Source: DATLED01 sp963750255
GTDB taxonomy: Bacteria > Actinomycetota > Acidimicrobiia > Acidimicrobiales > CADCTF01
Assembly (NCBI GenBank): GCA_963750255.1
Contig: CAVVPZ010000005.1
Coordinates: 62,001 to 126,000, forward strand
DNA: 64,000 nucleotides
Direction: 5' to 3'
In this document: in pieces, positions 19,615 through 27,836 of the stretch
Layout of the letters: every line of letters begins with the position of its first letter
Position numbering within the stretch: the stretch's first letter is position 1
Position numbers and translations under genes: made by a program
Notes under the pieces: generated by a model
What the model was told of the DNA's origin: nothing
Databases searched by the model: none
Seen by the model: the letters and a program-made list of their open reading frames with translations, nothing else

Positions 19615-19796
19615 AGCGTCGCATCCTTGTCATCGCCATCGCCGTCGCCTCGCTCGTCGGGGCCACGTCGGGCGCATCGGCCGCCCACATGACGTCGACC
19701 TCCTCGGGCTACTGGGCTTGCGTGGGCACCACCCACGTCGACTTCGGGGTCTGCGTCGACAATCCCCTGCCCGATCGGCTCCCCCTGCCCCAGTAG
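19611..19796 (+). CDS. Small secreted protein with two cysteines
   Basis: 61 residues, GTG start overlapping the stop of the sigma-factor gene (GTGA), so almost certainly cotranslated with it. It has a clear signal peptide (MKRRILVIAIAVASLVGATSGASA, shortened here to its features: two Arg, hydrophobic core, AxA-like end). A mature part of about 35 residues contains two cysteines (YWACVGTTHVDFGVCVDN). I do not recognise a family. Coupling to a sigma factor with a membrane-seeking tail suggests a role in the same signalling unit; this is inference. Confidence 0.65.
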   Translation: MKRRILVIAIAVASLVGATSGASAAHMTSTSSGYWACVGTTHVDFGVCVDNPLPDRLPLPQ

Positions 19797-19800
19797 CCGC

Positions 19801-20826
19801 TCAGGCCTCGAACAAACCCGGTTGGGCCCGGGGCACCTCGAGGCCCAGGTGCTGCCATGCAGCCGCCGTCGCCACCCGGCCACGTGGGGTGCGCATCAAC
19901 AGTCCGAGTTGGAGGAGGTACGGCTCGTATACGTCCTCGACGGTCTCGGTCTCCTCCCCTACCGAGACGGCCAGCGTCGACAGGCCCACCGGTCCGCCGC
20001 TGAAGCGTCGACAGACAGCATCGAGGATGGCGCGGTCGACCTTGTCGAGACCCAGATCGTCGACCCCGAAGAGCGTCAGCCCCTCGCGAGCGACCTCGGT
20101 GGAGACCCGGCCGTTGCCGCGCACCTCGGCGAAGTCGCGCACCCGCTTGAGCAGGCGGTTGGCGATGCGAGGGGTGCCCCGCGACCGGCGGGCGATCTCG
20201 CCGGCGCCGTCGTCGGACACCTCCACCTCGAGGATGCGGGCCGAGCGGGCGATGATCTCCTCGAGATCGTCAGCGCCGTAGTAGTCGAGTCGGGCCACGA
20301 AGCCGAACCGGTCGCGTAGGGGTCCGGTGATCAATCCGGTGCGCGTCGTTGCGCCGACGAGCGTGAAGTGCGGCAGCGGGAGCCGCACCGAGCGAGCGGC
20401 CGGGCCCTTGCCGAGCACGATGTCGAGGACGAAGTCCTCCATGGCCGGGTAGAGGATCTCCTCGACGGCTCGGCCCAGACGATGGATCTCGTCGATGAAG
20501 AGGACGTCGCCCTCCTGGAGGTCGGAAAGGATGGCGGCGAGGTCGCCGGCCCGCACGAGCGCGGGACCTGACGTCACCCGCAGCCCGACGCCCATCTCGG
20601 CGGCGACGATGCCCGAGAGCGACGTCTTGCCGAGGCCGGGGGGGCCGGCGAAGAGCAGGTGGTCGGTGGGCTGCCCCCGCCGTCGGGCGGCCTCGAGCAT
20701 GATCGACAGGTGCTCCTTGAGCGCGGGTTGACCGACGAATTCGCTCAGGCGGCGGGGCCGTAGCGACACCTCCTCGGCCGCTTCGATCGGATCCGGCTCG
20801 GGGGCCAGCAACTCTTCGCGACTCAC
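19801..20826 (-). CDS. ruvB: Holliday junction branch migration helicase RuvB
   Basis: 341-residue AAA+ motor that drives branch migration with RuvA. Walker A GPPGLGKTSL, Walker B LFIDEIHRL, GATTRTGLITGPLRDRFG (sensor 1 and arginine finger) and the C-terminal winged helix with LMRTPRGRVAT are all present. The GTG start gives MSREELLAPEPDP before the conserved LRPRRLSEFVGQ. The stop lies four bases from the end of the convergent small secreted gene. It follows ruvA by 13 bases. Confidence 0.96.
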   Translation of the reverse strand: MSREELLAPEPDPIEAAEEVSLRPRRLSEFVGQPALKEHLSIMLEAARRRGQPTDHLLFAGPPGLGKTSLSGIVAAEMGVGLRVTSGPALVRAGDLAAILSDLQEGDVLFIDEIHRLGRAVEEILYPAMEDFVLDIVLGKGPAARSVRLPLPHFTLVGATTRTGLITGPLRDRFGFVARLDYYGADDLEEIIARSARILEVEVSDDGAGEIARRSRGTPRIANRLLKRVRDFAEVRGNGRVSTEVAREGLTLFGVDDLGLDKVDRAILDAVCRRFSGGPVGLSTLAVSVGEETETVEDVYEPYLLQLGLLMRTPRGRVATAAAWQHLGLEVPRAQPGLFEA

Positions 20827-20839
20827 CGCTTGCCCCGAA

Positions 20840-21439
20840 TCACCGCGACACCGCCAAGCTGCGCAACGCGGTGCGGAGCAGCTCTTCGACCGTGCCGTCA
20901 GCCGGGAGGTCGCGCACGACCTCGCGCACCTCGTCAGGGCCGTACCCGAGCGCAGCCAGGGCGTTGCGCACCTCGTGTTGCACGGTCGGCGGCCCGCTCC
21001 CCTGCCCGACGATGACGAAGTCGGATTCCGAGGGCAGATCGAGGCGGCTCTTGAGCTCGAGCAGGAGACGAGCGGCCGTCTTCTTGCCGATGCCGGGCAC
21101 CAACGTGAGGGTATCGACGTCGTCGGTCGCCACCGCCCGCCGGAGGGCGCCCGGGCTGTGCACCGAAAGGATGTTGAGCGCCACCGCGGGGCCGATGCCG
21201 TGGGTCGAGATCAGCGCTTCGAACGCAACCCGCTCGTCGGTGGTCGCAAACCCGTAGAGCACGATGGCGTCGTCGCGCACGTGGGTGTGGATGTGGAGGA
21301 AAACGGGCGCCCCGAGTTCGCCGAGGCGGGCGTGCGACGAGGTAGGCACCGACACCCGGTAGCCGACGCCACCCACCTCGACGAGGACATCGCCTTTCGG
21401 GCTGCGATCGAGCAGCACGCCGCGCAGCGACCCGATCAT
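20840..21439 (-). CDS. ruvA: Holliday junction branch migration protein RuvA
   Basis: 199-residue DNA-binding subunit that clamps the junction for RuvB. The start MIGSLRGVLL at the ATG 21439 is the family consensus and overlaps the ruvC stop (ATGA). Domain I has VGGVGYRV. The helix-hairpin-helix region has GIGPAVALNILSV and VPGIGKKTAARLLLELK. C-terminal domain III (VRNALAALGY) contacts RuvB. The longer upstream open frame is the ruvC shadow. Confidence 0.95.
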   Translation of the reverse strand: MIGSLRGVLLDRSPKGDVLVEVGGVGYRVSVPTSSHARLGELGAPVFLHIHTHVRDDAIVLYGFATTDERVAFEALISTHGIGPAVALNILSVHSPGALRRAVATDDVDTLTLVPGIGKKTAARLLLELKSRLDLPSESDFVIVGQGSGPPTVQHEVRNALAALGYGPDEVREVVRDLPADGTVEELLRTALRSLAVSR

Positions 21440-21939
21440 CGGAGCGCCCTGGCGGCGGCGGCGGTCACCCGGTGGACGGCCAGGTGGGTCAGGGCGAGGG
21501 CGAGGGCGTCGGCGGCATCGGGCGGGCGCGGCACCTCGGCGAGCGACAGCAGCGACTGCACCATGCGGCCCACCTGTTCCTTCGACGCCGCGCCGTAGCC
21601 GGTCACGGCCTGCTTGACCTCGTTGGCGGTGTACTGGACGACCTCGCATCCGGACGCCGACGCCGCCGCCAAGGCGAGGCCGCTGGCCTGTCCGACGGAC
21701 ATGGCGGTGCGCACGTTGGTCTGGAAGAACACCCGCTCGACGACAACGGCGTCAGGGCGCAATTCGCCCAGCAGCGACTGGATCTCACCGAGGAGGCTGG
21801 ACAGTCGGAGCGGCAGCGGGTCGTCGGGCGGCGTGCGGATCACACCGCAGGCGACGGCCCGCAACGAGCCGTCGGCCTCGCGCCGCACCGCGCCGTAGCC
21901 ACACCGGGACAGGCCCGGATCGATCCCGAGGACGAACAC
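21436..21939 (-). CDS. ruvC: Crossover junction endodeoxyribonuclease RuvC
   Basis: 167-residue resolvase of Holliday junctions. The RNase H fold shows FVLGIDPGLSRCGYG with the first catalytic Asp, VVVERVFFQTNVRTA with the catalytic Glu, and DAADALALALTHL with the C-terminal acidic pair. Length is normal. It starts the ruvC-ruvA-ruvB operon, with overlapping ruvC/ruvA, 43 bases after a peroxiredoxin gene. Confidence 0.95.
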   Translation of the reverse strand: MFVLGIDPGLSRCGYGAVRREADGSLRAVACGVIRTPPDDPLPLRLSSLLGEIQSLLGELRPDAVVVERVFFQTNVRTAMSVGQASGLALAAASASGCEVVQYTANEVKQAVTGYGAASKEQVGRMVQSLLSLAEVPRPPDAADALALALTHLAVHRVTAAAARALR

Positions 21940-21981
21940 TCGTTCGACGTTAGCGCTCGCGGGCTGGGACCGGGCGGACCC

Positions 21982-22458
21982 TCAGACGGGTGCGTCCTCC
22001 TGGGCGGCGCGCACCGCAGCGACCAACTCGTCGGTCTTGCGGAAGGTGAGGCCCGCCGACGCCCGGTGGGCGTAGCGGATCGTGCCCGACCGGTCGATGA
22101 CGAACACGGAGCGCTTGTAGAACCCGACCGGTCCGAGCACTCCGTAGGCCCGCGCCACCGACTTCTCGGTGTCGGCCAGCAGCGGGAACGAGAACCCGTG
22201 CACGGCCGAGAACGACTCGTGGCTGTCGACGTCTTGGGGCGAGATGGCCAGCACCTGCGCGCCGAGCTCTTCGAACTGACCGATGTCAGAGGAGTAGGTG
22301 TTGAGCTGCATCGTGCAGACCGGGGTGTTGTCGCCCGGATAGAAGACCAACACCACCGGCTGACCGCGATAGTCGCTGAGGGCGTAGGTCTGCTCGCCGG
22401 TGCCGGCCAGATAGAAATCGGGCGCCGAGTCGCCGACGCCGACGCGAGGCGGGGCCAT
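21982..22458 (-). CDS. Peroxiredoxin, BCP/AhpE-like
   Basis: 158-residue thiol peroxidase. APDFYL, VVLVFYPGDNTPVCTMQL (peroxidatic cysteine within a TPVCT motif instead of the usual TPGCT) and RSVFVIDRSGTIRY are typical thioredoxin-fold peroxiredoxin elements. A second, resolving cysteine is not obvious, so it may be a one-cysteine type reduced by mycothiol or another thiol. Its ATG directly follows the yebC stop (TAGATG), indicating coupling. Confidence 0.9.
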   Translation of the reverse strand: MAPPRVGVGDSAPDFYLAGTGEQTYALSDYRGQPVVLVFYPGDNTPVCTMQLNTYSSDIGQFEELGAQVLAISPQDVDSHESFSAVHGFSFPLLADTEKSVARAYGVLGPVGFYKRSVFVIDRSGTIRYAHRASAGLTFRKTDELVAAVRAAQEDAPV

Positions 22459-23208
22459 CTACGCCATCACCGTCTCGAGGATCTCGTCGGGGATGTCGAA
22501 ATTGGCAAAGACGTTCTGCACGTCGTCGAGGTCTTCGAGGCCGTCGATGAGGCGCAGCACCTTGCGGGCATCGCTCTCGTTGTCGAGGGGGATGGTCTGG
22601 GTGGCGAGCATCGTGAGGTCGGCCGACTCGTACGCGATGCCCGCGTCTTCGAGCGCCTTCGCCACCTGGTGCAGGTCGGTCGCACCCGACGTCAGCTGCC
22701 AGGTGTCGCCCTGATCAGCGAGATCCTCGGCGCCGGCCTCGAGCGCGACTTCCATCAGCTCGTCCTCGCCCACCTTCTTGGGGAGGACGATCACGCCCTT
22801 GCGTTCGAATTGCCACGCCACCGCACCGGGCTCGGCCATCGAACCGCCGAGCTTGGAGAACACCGTGCGTACGTCGGGCCCGGTGCGATTGCGGTTGTCG
22901 GTCAGGCACTCGACGATGACCGCCACACCGGACGGCGCATACCCCTCGTACGTCACGGTCTCGTACTTGACGCCCTCGAGCGCGCCGCTCCCCCGCTTGA
23001 TGGCCTTCTCGATGGTGTCGAGCGGCACCGACGACGACCGCGCCTTTTGATACATCGTCCGCAGAGTGGGGTTCATCTCCGGATCCGGCCCGCCCTCGCG
23101 GGCGGCAACCTCGACCTGACGGATGAGCTTGGCGAAGAGCTTGCCCCGGGCCGCGTCAGCCGCGCCCTTCTTGTGCTTGATCGTGGCCCACTTGGAATGA
23201 CCGGACAT
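22459..23208 (-). CDS. yebC: YebC/PmpR family transcription/translation factor
   Basis: 249 residues from ATG 23208, with the family start SGHSKWATIKHKKGAADAARGK. The middle has YEGYAPSGVAVIVECLTDN and the C-terminal LDNESDARKVLRLIDGLEDLDDVQNVF. The family was annotated as a DNA-binding regulator; recent work in other bacteria links it to relief of ribosome stalling. The open frame continues 31 codons upstream, but the consensus start and its context within pdxT favour 23208. It sits between pdxT and the peroxiredoxin. Confidence 0.95.
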   Translation of the reverse strand: MSGHSKWATIKHKKGAADAARGKLFAKLIRQVEVAAREGGPDPEMNPTLRTMYQKARSSSVPLDTIEKAIKRGSGALEGVKYETVTYEGYAPSGVAVIVECLTDNRNRTGPDVRTVFSKLGGSMAEPGAVAWQFERKGVIVLPKKVGEDELMEVALEAGAEDLADQGDTWQLTSGATDLHQVAKALEDAGIAYESADLTMLATQTIPLDNESDARKVLRLIDGLEDLDDVQNVFANFDIPDEILETVMA

Positions 23209-23783
23209 GTCAGCAGTCTCCTCAGAAACCGTTCGTGGATGCGTAAGTCGTCGGAAAGCTCGGGATGGAACGAGGCCACGGTGACGGCGCCCGACCGGCA
23301 CAACACGGGGTGGCCGCCGACCTCGGCGAGCACCTCGACCCCGTCACCGGCCCGCTCGACGAACGGCGCGCGGATGAACACGGCGTCGAAGGGGCCACCC
23401 TCGAGTCCTTCGACGTCGAGGGCCGTCTCGAACGAGTCGACCTGACGGCCGAAGGCGTTGCGGCGGACCGTGAGATCGATGGCGCCGAAGAACCGCTGAT
23501 CGGGCCGTCCGTCGAGCACGTCGGACGCCAGCAGGATCATCCCGGCACACGTCCCCAACGCCGGCATGCCGCCAGCCAAGCGCTCGGCCACCGGTTCGAA
23601 GAGCCCGGAGGACTCCAAGAGCAGCGACATCGTCGTCGACTCGCCGCCCGGCACGACGAGGGCGTCGACGCCAGCGAGGTCGTCGGGGCTGCGAACCTCG
23701 ACCGGATGGGCGCCGAGGTCAGCGAGCGCGGCGCAGTGCTCGCGCACCGCGCCCTGCAGGGCGAGCACCCCGACCTTGCGCAC
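23073..23783 (-). CDS. pdxT: Pyridoxal 5'-phosphate synthase glutaminase subunit, stop probably displaced
   Basis: Supplies ammonia to PdxS for de novo PLP synthesis. The chain has VGVLALQGAVREH, PGGESTTMS, the nucleophile cysteine in LGTCAGMILLA and the catalytic His/Glu in FHPEL. Family similarity ends near 23,220 at RIHERFLRR. Yet the frame stays open to 23073, adding about 45 residues of Arg/Ser-rich sequence encoded over the 5' end of yebC. A one-base shift would place a TGA just before the yebC ATG (CTGACATG), so the extension is probably an artefact. It starts with a GTG at 23783, 21 bases after pdxS. Confidence 0.9.
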   Translation of the reverse strand: MRKVGVLALQGAVREHCAALADLGAHPVEVRSPDDLAGVDALVVPGGESTTMSLLLESSGLFEPVAERLAGGMPALGTCAGMILLASDVLDGRPDQRFFGAIDLTVRRNAFGRQVDSFETALDVEGLEGGPFDAVFIRAPFVERAGDGVEVLAEVGGHPVLCRSGAVTVASFHPELSDDLRIHERFLRRLLTCPVIPSGPRSSTRRARLTRPGASSSPSSSVRSRLPPARAGRIRR

Positions 23784-23804
23784 CTGGCGGCCGCCCGGGC
23801 ATCG

Positions 23805-24704
23805 CTACCAGCCCCGCTCGGCCAGCTTGGTCTCGACCGAGTTGGCGTCTTGACCCCGCATCGCGTCGCCGAGACCGCGGCTGACCTTGGCCACGATCGA
23901 CGCATCGCGATAGTGGGTGGTGGCCTCGACGACGGCGCGGGCCATGCGGGCCGGGTTCTCACTCTTGAAGATGCCCGAGCCGACGAACACCGACTCTGCC
24001 CCGAGTTGCATCACCAGCGCGGCGTCGGCCGGGGTGGCGATACCGCCGGCGCAGAACATCGGGACGGGAAGCTTGCCGGTCTCTGCGACCTCCTGCACCA
24101 GCCCGACAGGAGCCTGGAGGTTCTTGGCCCAGCCGTAGATCTCGGCCGAGTCGGCCTGCCCGATGCGCTTGATGTCACCCAGGATCTGGCGCAGGTGGCG
24201 CACGGCATGAACGACATCACCGGTCCCGGCCTCACCCTTGGAGCGGATCATCGCCGCGCCCTCGGAGATGCGTCGCAACGCCTCACCCAGGTTCGTCGCA
24301 CCGCAGACGAAGGGGACGGTGAAGGCCCACTTGTCGATGTGGTGCAGCTCGTCGGCCGGCGTCAGCACCTCGGACTCGTCGACGTAATCGACGCCGAGCG
24401 CCTGGAGCACCTGCGCCTCGGCAAAATGCCCGATGCGGGCCTTGGCCATGACCGGGATCGTCACAGCCGCCTTGATGCCCTCGATGAGCGCCGGGTCGCT
24501 CATGCGGGCGACGCCACCGTCGCGGCGGATGTCGGCCGGCACCCGTTCGAGTGCCATCACGCTCACGGCGCCGGCGTCTTCGGCGATCTTCGCCTGCTCC
24601 GCATCGACGACGTCCATGATCACGCCGCCGCGCAGCATCTCGGCCAGGCCGCGCTTGACGCGGTCGGTGCCGGTTCGACGAGTGTCCTGCGGGGTGTCGG
24701 CCAT
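23805..24704 (-). CDS. pdxS: Pyridoxal 5'-phosphate synthase lyase subunit
   Basis: Condenses ribose 5-phosphate, glyceraldehyde 3-phosphate and ammonia to PLP. From ATG 24704 it is 299 residues. RGGVIMDVVDAEQAKIAEDAG carries the first active-site Asp and VPADIRRDGGVARM follows. A catalytic lysine lies in PVMAKARIGHF, with phosphate-binding GEAGTGDVV and FVGSGIF further on. The frame is open for ten more codons upstream via a TTG. PdxS and PdxT form the usual dodecamer pair. Confidence 0.96.
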   Translation of the reverse strand: MADTPQDTRRTGTDRVKRGLAEMLRGGVIMDVVDAEQAKIAEDAGAVSVMALERVPADIRRDGGVARMSDPALIEGIKAAVTIPVMAKARIGHFAEAQVLQALGVDYVDESEVLTPADELHHIDKWAFTVPFVCGATNLGEALRRISEGAAMIRSKGEAGTGDVVHAVRHLRQILGDIKRIGQADSAEIYGWAKNLQAPVGLVQEVAETGKLPVPMFCAGGIATPADAALVMQLGAESVFVGSGIFKSENPARMARAVVEATTHYRDASIVAKVSRGLGDAMRGQDANSVETKLAERGW

Positions 24705-24753
24705 GGTGGTCAGTCTACGAGGGGTCGTCGCCAACCCCGAACCCTTTGGGTGC

Positions 24754-25833
24754 TCAGGTGACGCCTATCGGCGCACCGGTCGGCGCCAACGCGATCAGCG
24801 TCGGGCCGGCCAGCACCTTGAGCGGGGCACCGGCCTCATCGGTGAACACGGTCATCGCCTCCGCCGATGCCTTCGACCAGCGGATCTTGGCCTGTTTGCC
24901 GGCGATCAGGGCGATGCCGTCACCCTGGCCGACGACGACGGCCTCGTCGACCGGGTTCTTGGCCGAGTCGTTGTAGCCGACGCCCCGATACGGCACCCGC
25001 TCGAGGATGACGTTGGCAAAGGCCAACCGGGTGCCATCAGTCAGGAGGTGGGGCGTGCCGTTGGTCGAGCGCTGCCAACGGCCGGTGACGGTGTCGTAGT
25101 CGAAGGCCGCGGTCGTCTTGCCCCCGTAATTGACGGTGGCGCGGGTGGCGGGCACGGCGCCAGCGGCCGCGAACGCCTCACCTTCACCGAGGAACGAGAA
25201 CGCCGCCGCCGGTGCCTTGGCCCCGTCGGGCGCCTCTTTGCGCAGTCGGGGCGTGGCGGCGAACGTCGCATAGGGCCGGTGCTTTCCCTTGGGATAGGTG
25301 AAGGGCGACGCTCCTCCCCGTTCCGAGACGACCTTGACGGGCGCACCCTGGAGCCGCCGAAGGCTCACGGCCACGCCATCAGAGAAGACGAACACACCAC
25401 CGAAGGCCGACACCACCGACGGGTCGGTGGTGCGGAGCGACCGGATCGGGCCGACCAGTTCGGAGTCCTGGCTCTGGAAGACGGCGATGAATCGCGTCAC
25501 GCCGCCCTCGACCTTTTCCTCGAAGAGGATGTCGGCCTTGTCGAGTCCGGCCTGGGGTCGGCCCTGGGGCGAATTGTCGACCTTCACGCTCACCGTGGGT
25601 CGCTCGGCGAGCGCGGCGTCGACTGCCATCCCGCTCAGTGGCGCCGGCATTTTTGGCGGAGCGGTGGTCGTTGTTTCCTGCGCCGACTTGTCGGCCACCA
25701 GGTCGGCTGCCTTCTCGGTCTTGGTGGGCTTGTTGCCACCGCAGGCCGCGACGGCCAGGCCGAGCACGACGGCGATGGCGACGAAACGGCGACCTGCGGG
25801 CGCGGTGGAACAAGAGCGGGTCATCGGCGACAT
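24754..25833 (-). CDS. DUF3048 (YerB-like) lipoprotein, copy 1
   Basis: 359 residues. The N-terminal signal ends in a lipobox (AVAACGG), so the protein is probably a lipoprotein on the outer face of the membrane. A Thr/Pro-rich linker follows (ETTTTAPPKMPAP), then the DUF3048 domain: PTVSVKVDNSPQGRPQAGLDKADILFEE, GVTRFIAVFQSQ, VGPIRSLRTTD, and a C-terminal DUF3048_C part (VPYRGVGYND). Function of the family is unknown. The ATG overlaps the stop of the second DUF3048 gene (TGATG). The two proteins share the same layout and many motifs, indicating a tandem duplication. Confidence 0.88.
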   Translation of the reverse strand: MSPMTRSCSTAPAGRRFVAIAVVLGLAVAACGGNKPTKTEKAADLVADKSAQETTTTAPPKMPAPLSGMAVDAALAERPTVSVKVDNSPQGRPQAGLDKADILFEEKVEGGVTRFIAVFQSQDSELVGPIRSLRTTDPSVVSAFGGVFVFSDGVAVSLRRLQGAPVKVVSERGGASPFTYPKGKHRPYATFAATPRLRKEAPDGAKAPAAAFSFLGEGEAFAAAGAVPATRATVNYGGKTTAAFDYDTVTGRWQRSTNGTPHLLTDGTRLAFANVILERVPYRGVGYNDSAKNPVDEAVVVGQGDGIALIAGKQAKIRWSKASAEAMTVFTDEAGAPLKVLAGPTLIALAPTGAPIGVT

Positions 25834-26891
25834 CAGAGCAGCTTGCCGGTGCCGGGCTTGGGCAACTCGAGCCAGGTCTGGCCCGGCGTGAGCTTCACGG
25901 GCTGACCTGCGGCGTCGAGGTAGCTGGTCGGCGCCGCCGTGTCGGCCTTCTTCCAGGTGCCCTTGATGACCTTGCCGTCGGAAAAGACCCAGAGCTCGCC
26001 TTGGCCGACCAACTCGGCTTCTGGCACGACGGTGTTCGAGCGGTCGCGCTGCCCTGTGTCGCGGTAGGTCACGAACTGCACGACCACGTTCTTTGGTTGG
26101 ACGGCGCCGCCGCCGGCGTCTACGTGATCGGTGCCGTTCTGCTTGCGCCGCCAGGTGCCCGAGCCGGCGTCCCAACGCCACTCGACCGCGGTCAGCACCT
26201 TGTCGCGCCACTCCATCGCCACCCCGCCAGCGGGGTCACCGGCAGAGGCCTCGCCTTCGGCGCGATAGGTGAACAACGGGGGCGGCGGACCTGAACCTGT
26301 CGGTGCTGCGGCGAAGAGATCGGCCATGCGGGCGAACAGGTTGTACGTCTGCGGTCGACCGCTCTTGCGGAAGTAGGCGCCCGGCCGGGCGTTCTGGCCG
26401 ACGTTGACGAGCGGGGCACGGTCCACAAGACCCTGGAAGGTCGCATTGGCGCCGGAGTAGGCGAAGAGCGGCTTGTTCAGCTCACTCGCGATGGCTATGT
26501 CGGTCGAGCGGGCCGACCGCACCGGGCCTACCTCGTCGATCTCCTGGGAATGGAAGATGGCCGCGAACCTGGTGATGCCCCCCTCAACGCCCTCCTCAAC
26601 CACGACATCAGCCTGGTTGATGCCAGCCTGAGGGCGGCCCTTGGGCGCGTTGTCGAGCTTGACGATGAGGGCGGGCCGCGCCACGTTCGCGGGGTCGGTC
26701 ACGGCGAGGCCGGTGAGCGGCGCCCCCGTCGCCGGGTTCGCCGCCGGCGGCGCCGTCGTCGTCGGAGCCGTGGTGGTGGTCACCGCGGCTTCCTTCTTCC
26801 CGCCGCCGCAGCCGGCGGTCAGCGTGGCTGCAGCCAACACGGCGGCGGCCAGTCGGACCGGGCCACGGATGGACCGAGTGGTGAGGTTCAT
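25833..26891 (-). CDS. DUF3048 (YerB-like) lipoprotein, copy 2
   Basis: 352 residues with a lipobox (LTAGCGG), a Thr/Ala/Pro linker and the same domain order as its neighbour: PALIVKLDNAPKGRPQAGINQADVVVEE, GITRFAAIFHSQ, VGPVRSARSTD. The shared motif series with copy 1 shows they are paralogues, though the overall sequences have diverged clearly, so the duplication is old. The C-terminal half contains YFRKSGRPQTYNLFA and VQFVTYRDTGQRDRS. It lies four bases downstream of the M48 protease gene end and is likely cotranscribed with it. Confidence 0.87.
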   Translation of the reverse strand: MNLTTRSIRGPVRLAAAVLAAATLTAGCGGGKKEAAVTTTTAPTTTAPPAANPATGAPLTGLAVTDPANVARPALIVKLDNAPKGRPQAGINQADVVVEEGVEGGITRFAAIFHSQEIDEVGPVRSARSTDIAIASELNKPLFAYSGANATFQGLVDRAPLVNVGQNARPGAYFRKSGRPQTYNLFARMADLFAAAPTGSGPPPPLFTYRAEGEASAGDPAGGVAMEWRDKVLTAVEWRWDAGSGTWRRKQNGTDHVDAGGGAVQPKNVVVQFVTYRDTGQRDRSNTVVPEAELVGQGELWVFSDGKVIKGTWKKADTAAPTSYLDAAGQPVKLTPGQTWLELPKPGTGKLL

Positions 26892-26895
26892 GCGG

Positions 26896-27629
26896 TCAGA
26901 GCTCCCGGAGCGCCTGAATGCGCTCGTCGAGTGGTGGATGGGTCAACGAAGACGGGGCTTGGAGCCACAGCGCAGCTGTCGACGGATCGTTGTGGTCGCC
27001 CGGCGACTCCCGCACCTTTTCCAAGGCAGCGATGAGCCCCGGAGGGTAGCGGGTGAGAGCCACCCCGGAGACATCAGCAAGACCTTCAAAGCGTTCACCG
27101 GCGAGCCGAGCAACGGCGCCCGGGACGAAGCGACCGAATAGGGCGGCGGCCACGGTCCAAGGCCGGATGTCGAGACGGCGAACGTGGCTCAACTCGTGGG
27201 CGACGACGCCCTCGAGTTCGATACGAGAGAGGTCGCGGAGCAAGCCACGTGTGACGACGAGCACGGCGCGCGGCGCACGTCGCGTCCAGCGGCCATCGCG
27301 TTGCGCCCGTCGGATTCGGTCACGAAGAGCGCGGGCTGGGGGACGCCAGCAGCGGCACACAGGCCCTCGACGACGTTGTGGAGGCGGGGCTCCTCGGATG
27401 GACCGACCGGCTGTCCGCCGGCCCGGGCCACGAGGGCGGACTCGGCGCCGGACATCAGCGCCCACACCGCGCCGGCGCCGACCCCGACGCCGACGAAGCC
27501 GCCGATCCAGGGATGGCCGAGCAGGGCCCCCAGGACCATGACGACGACGGCGATCGCCGCGGCCGTGAAGACCTGCAAGGCGGTGCCACGACGCGAGTTG
27601 GCCGCGACCGCCGTGGTCAACTCGTCCAC
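26896..27629 (-). CDS. M48 family membrane metallopeptidase, frameshifted
   Basis: The 5' frame starts at a GTG (27629). It encodes two membrane helices (VFTAAAIAVVVMVLGALLG and a Gly/Val-rich second helix), the linker EEPRLHNVVEGLCAAAGVPQPALFV and NAMAAGRD. Near 27,280 the reading passes into another frame with VLVVTRGLLRDLSRIELEGVVAHELSHV (HExxH zinc motif), GRFVPGAVARLAGERFEGLADVSGVALTRYP and a C-terminal THPPLDERIQAL, typical of HtpX-like M48 proteases. The span is 734 bases, so one net indel is present. It probably acts in membrane protein quality control. Confidence 0.85.
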
Positions 27630-27836
27630 AAGTGTCCGATTGGCGTAGAAAAAAGTGCAGGTCGGAGGGCAAAAACCACGCCGGAAGTATCGCTCAGCGC
27701 TTTAGCTCCATGCGAAACTGACCGATGAACTAGTCCGTCCGGGCCACGCAGAAATGCCCCGGTCGAACTATGGCTTTGCGGCCGATATTGGTCTTTTGTG
27801 AAGCAGACATTCATCCGGCGACTTGGTGGGAGATTC
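27630..27836. other. Divergent intergenic region between M48 protease and LPRTG surface gene
   Basis: About 200 bases with visibly lower GC than the flanks (a run of six A residues, several AT-rich words). It must hold the promoters of both divergent genes. I see no convincing -35/-10 pair, no strong hairpin and no riboswitch consensus. A weak alternative GTG start for the plus-strand gene lies at 27798. Confidence 0.5.

Noticed and set aside
21982..22458. Peroxiredoxin as a second selenoprotein candidate
   Set aside because: Its peroxidatic position is encoded by an ordinary cysteine codon (TPVCT) and the frame has no internal TGA.
21472..23445. 657-codon plus-strand open frame opposite ruvC, peroxiredoxin and yebC
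   Set aside because: It spans three conserved minus-strand genes in register and is a typical GC-driven shadow.
27640..27780. Possible c-di-GMP (GEMM) or other riboswitch before the LPRTG gene, prompted by AGGGCAAAAACC
   Set aside because: The GAAA tetraloop, receptor and second-half consensus are missing; only one short word resembles the motif, and the surroundings do not pair into the expected junction.
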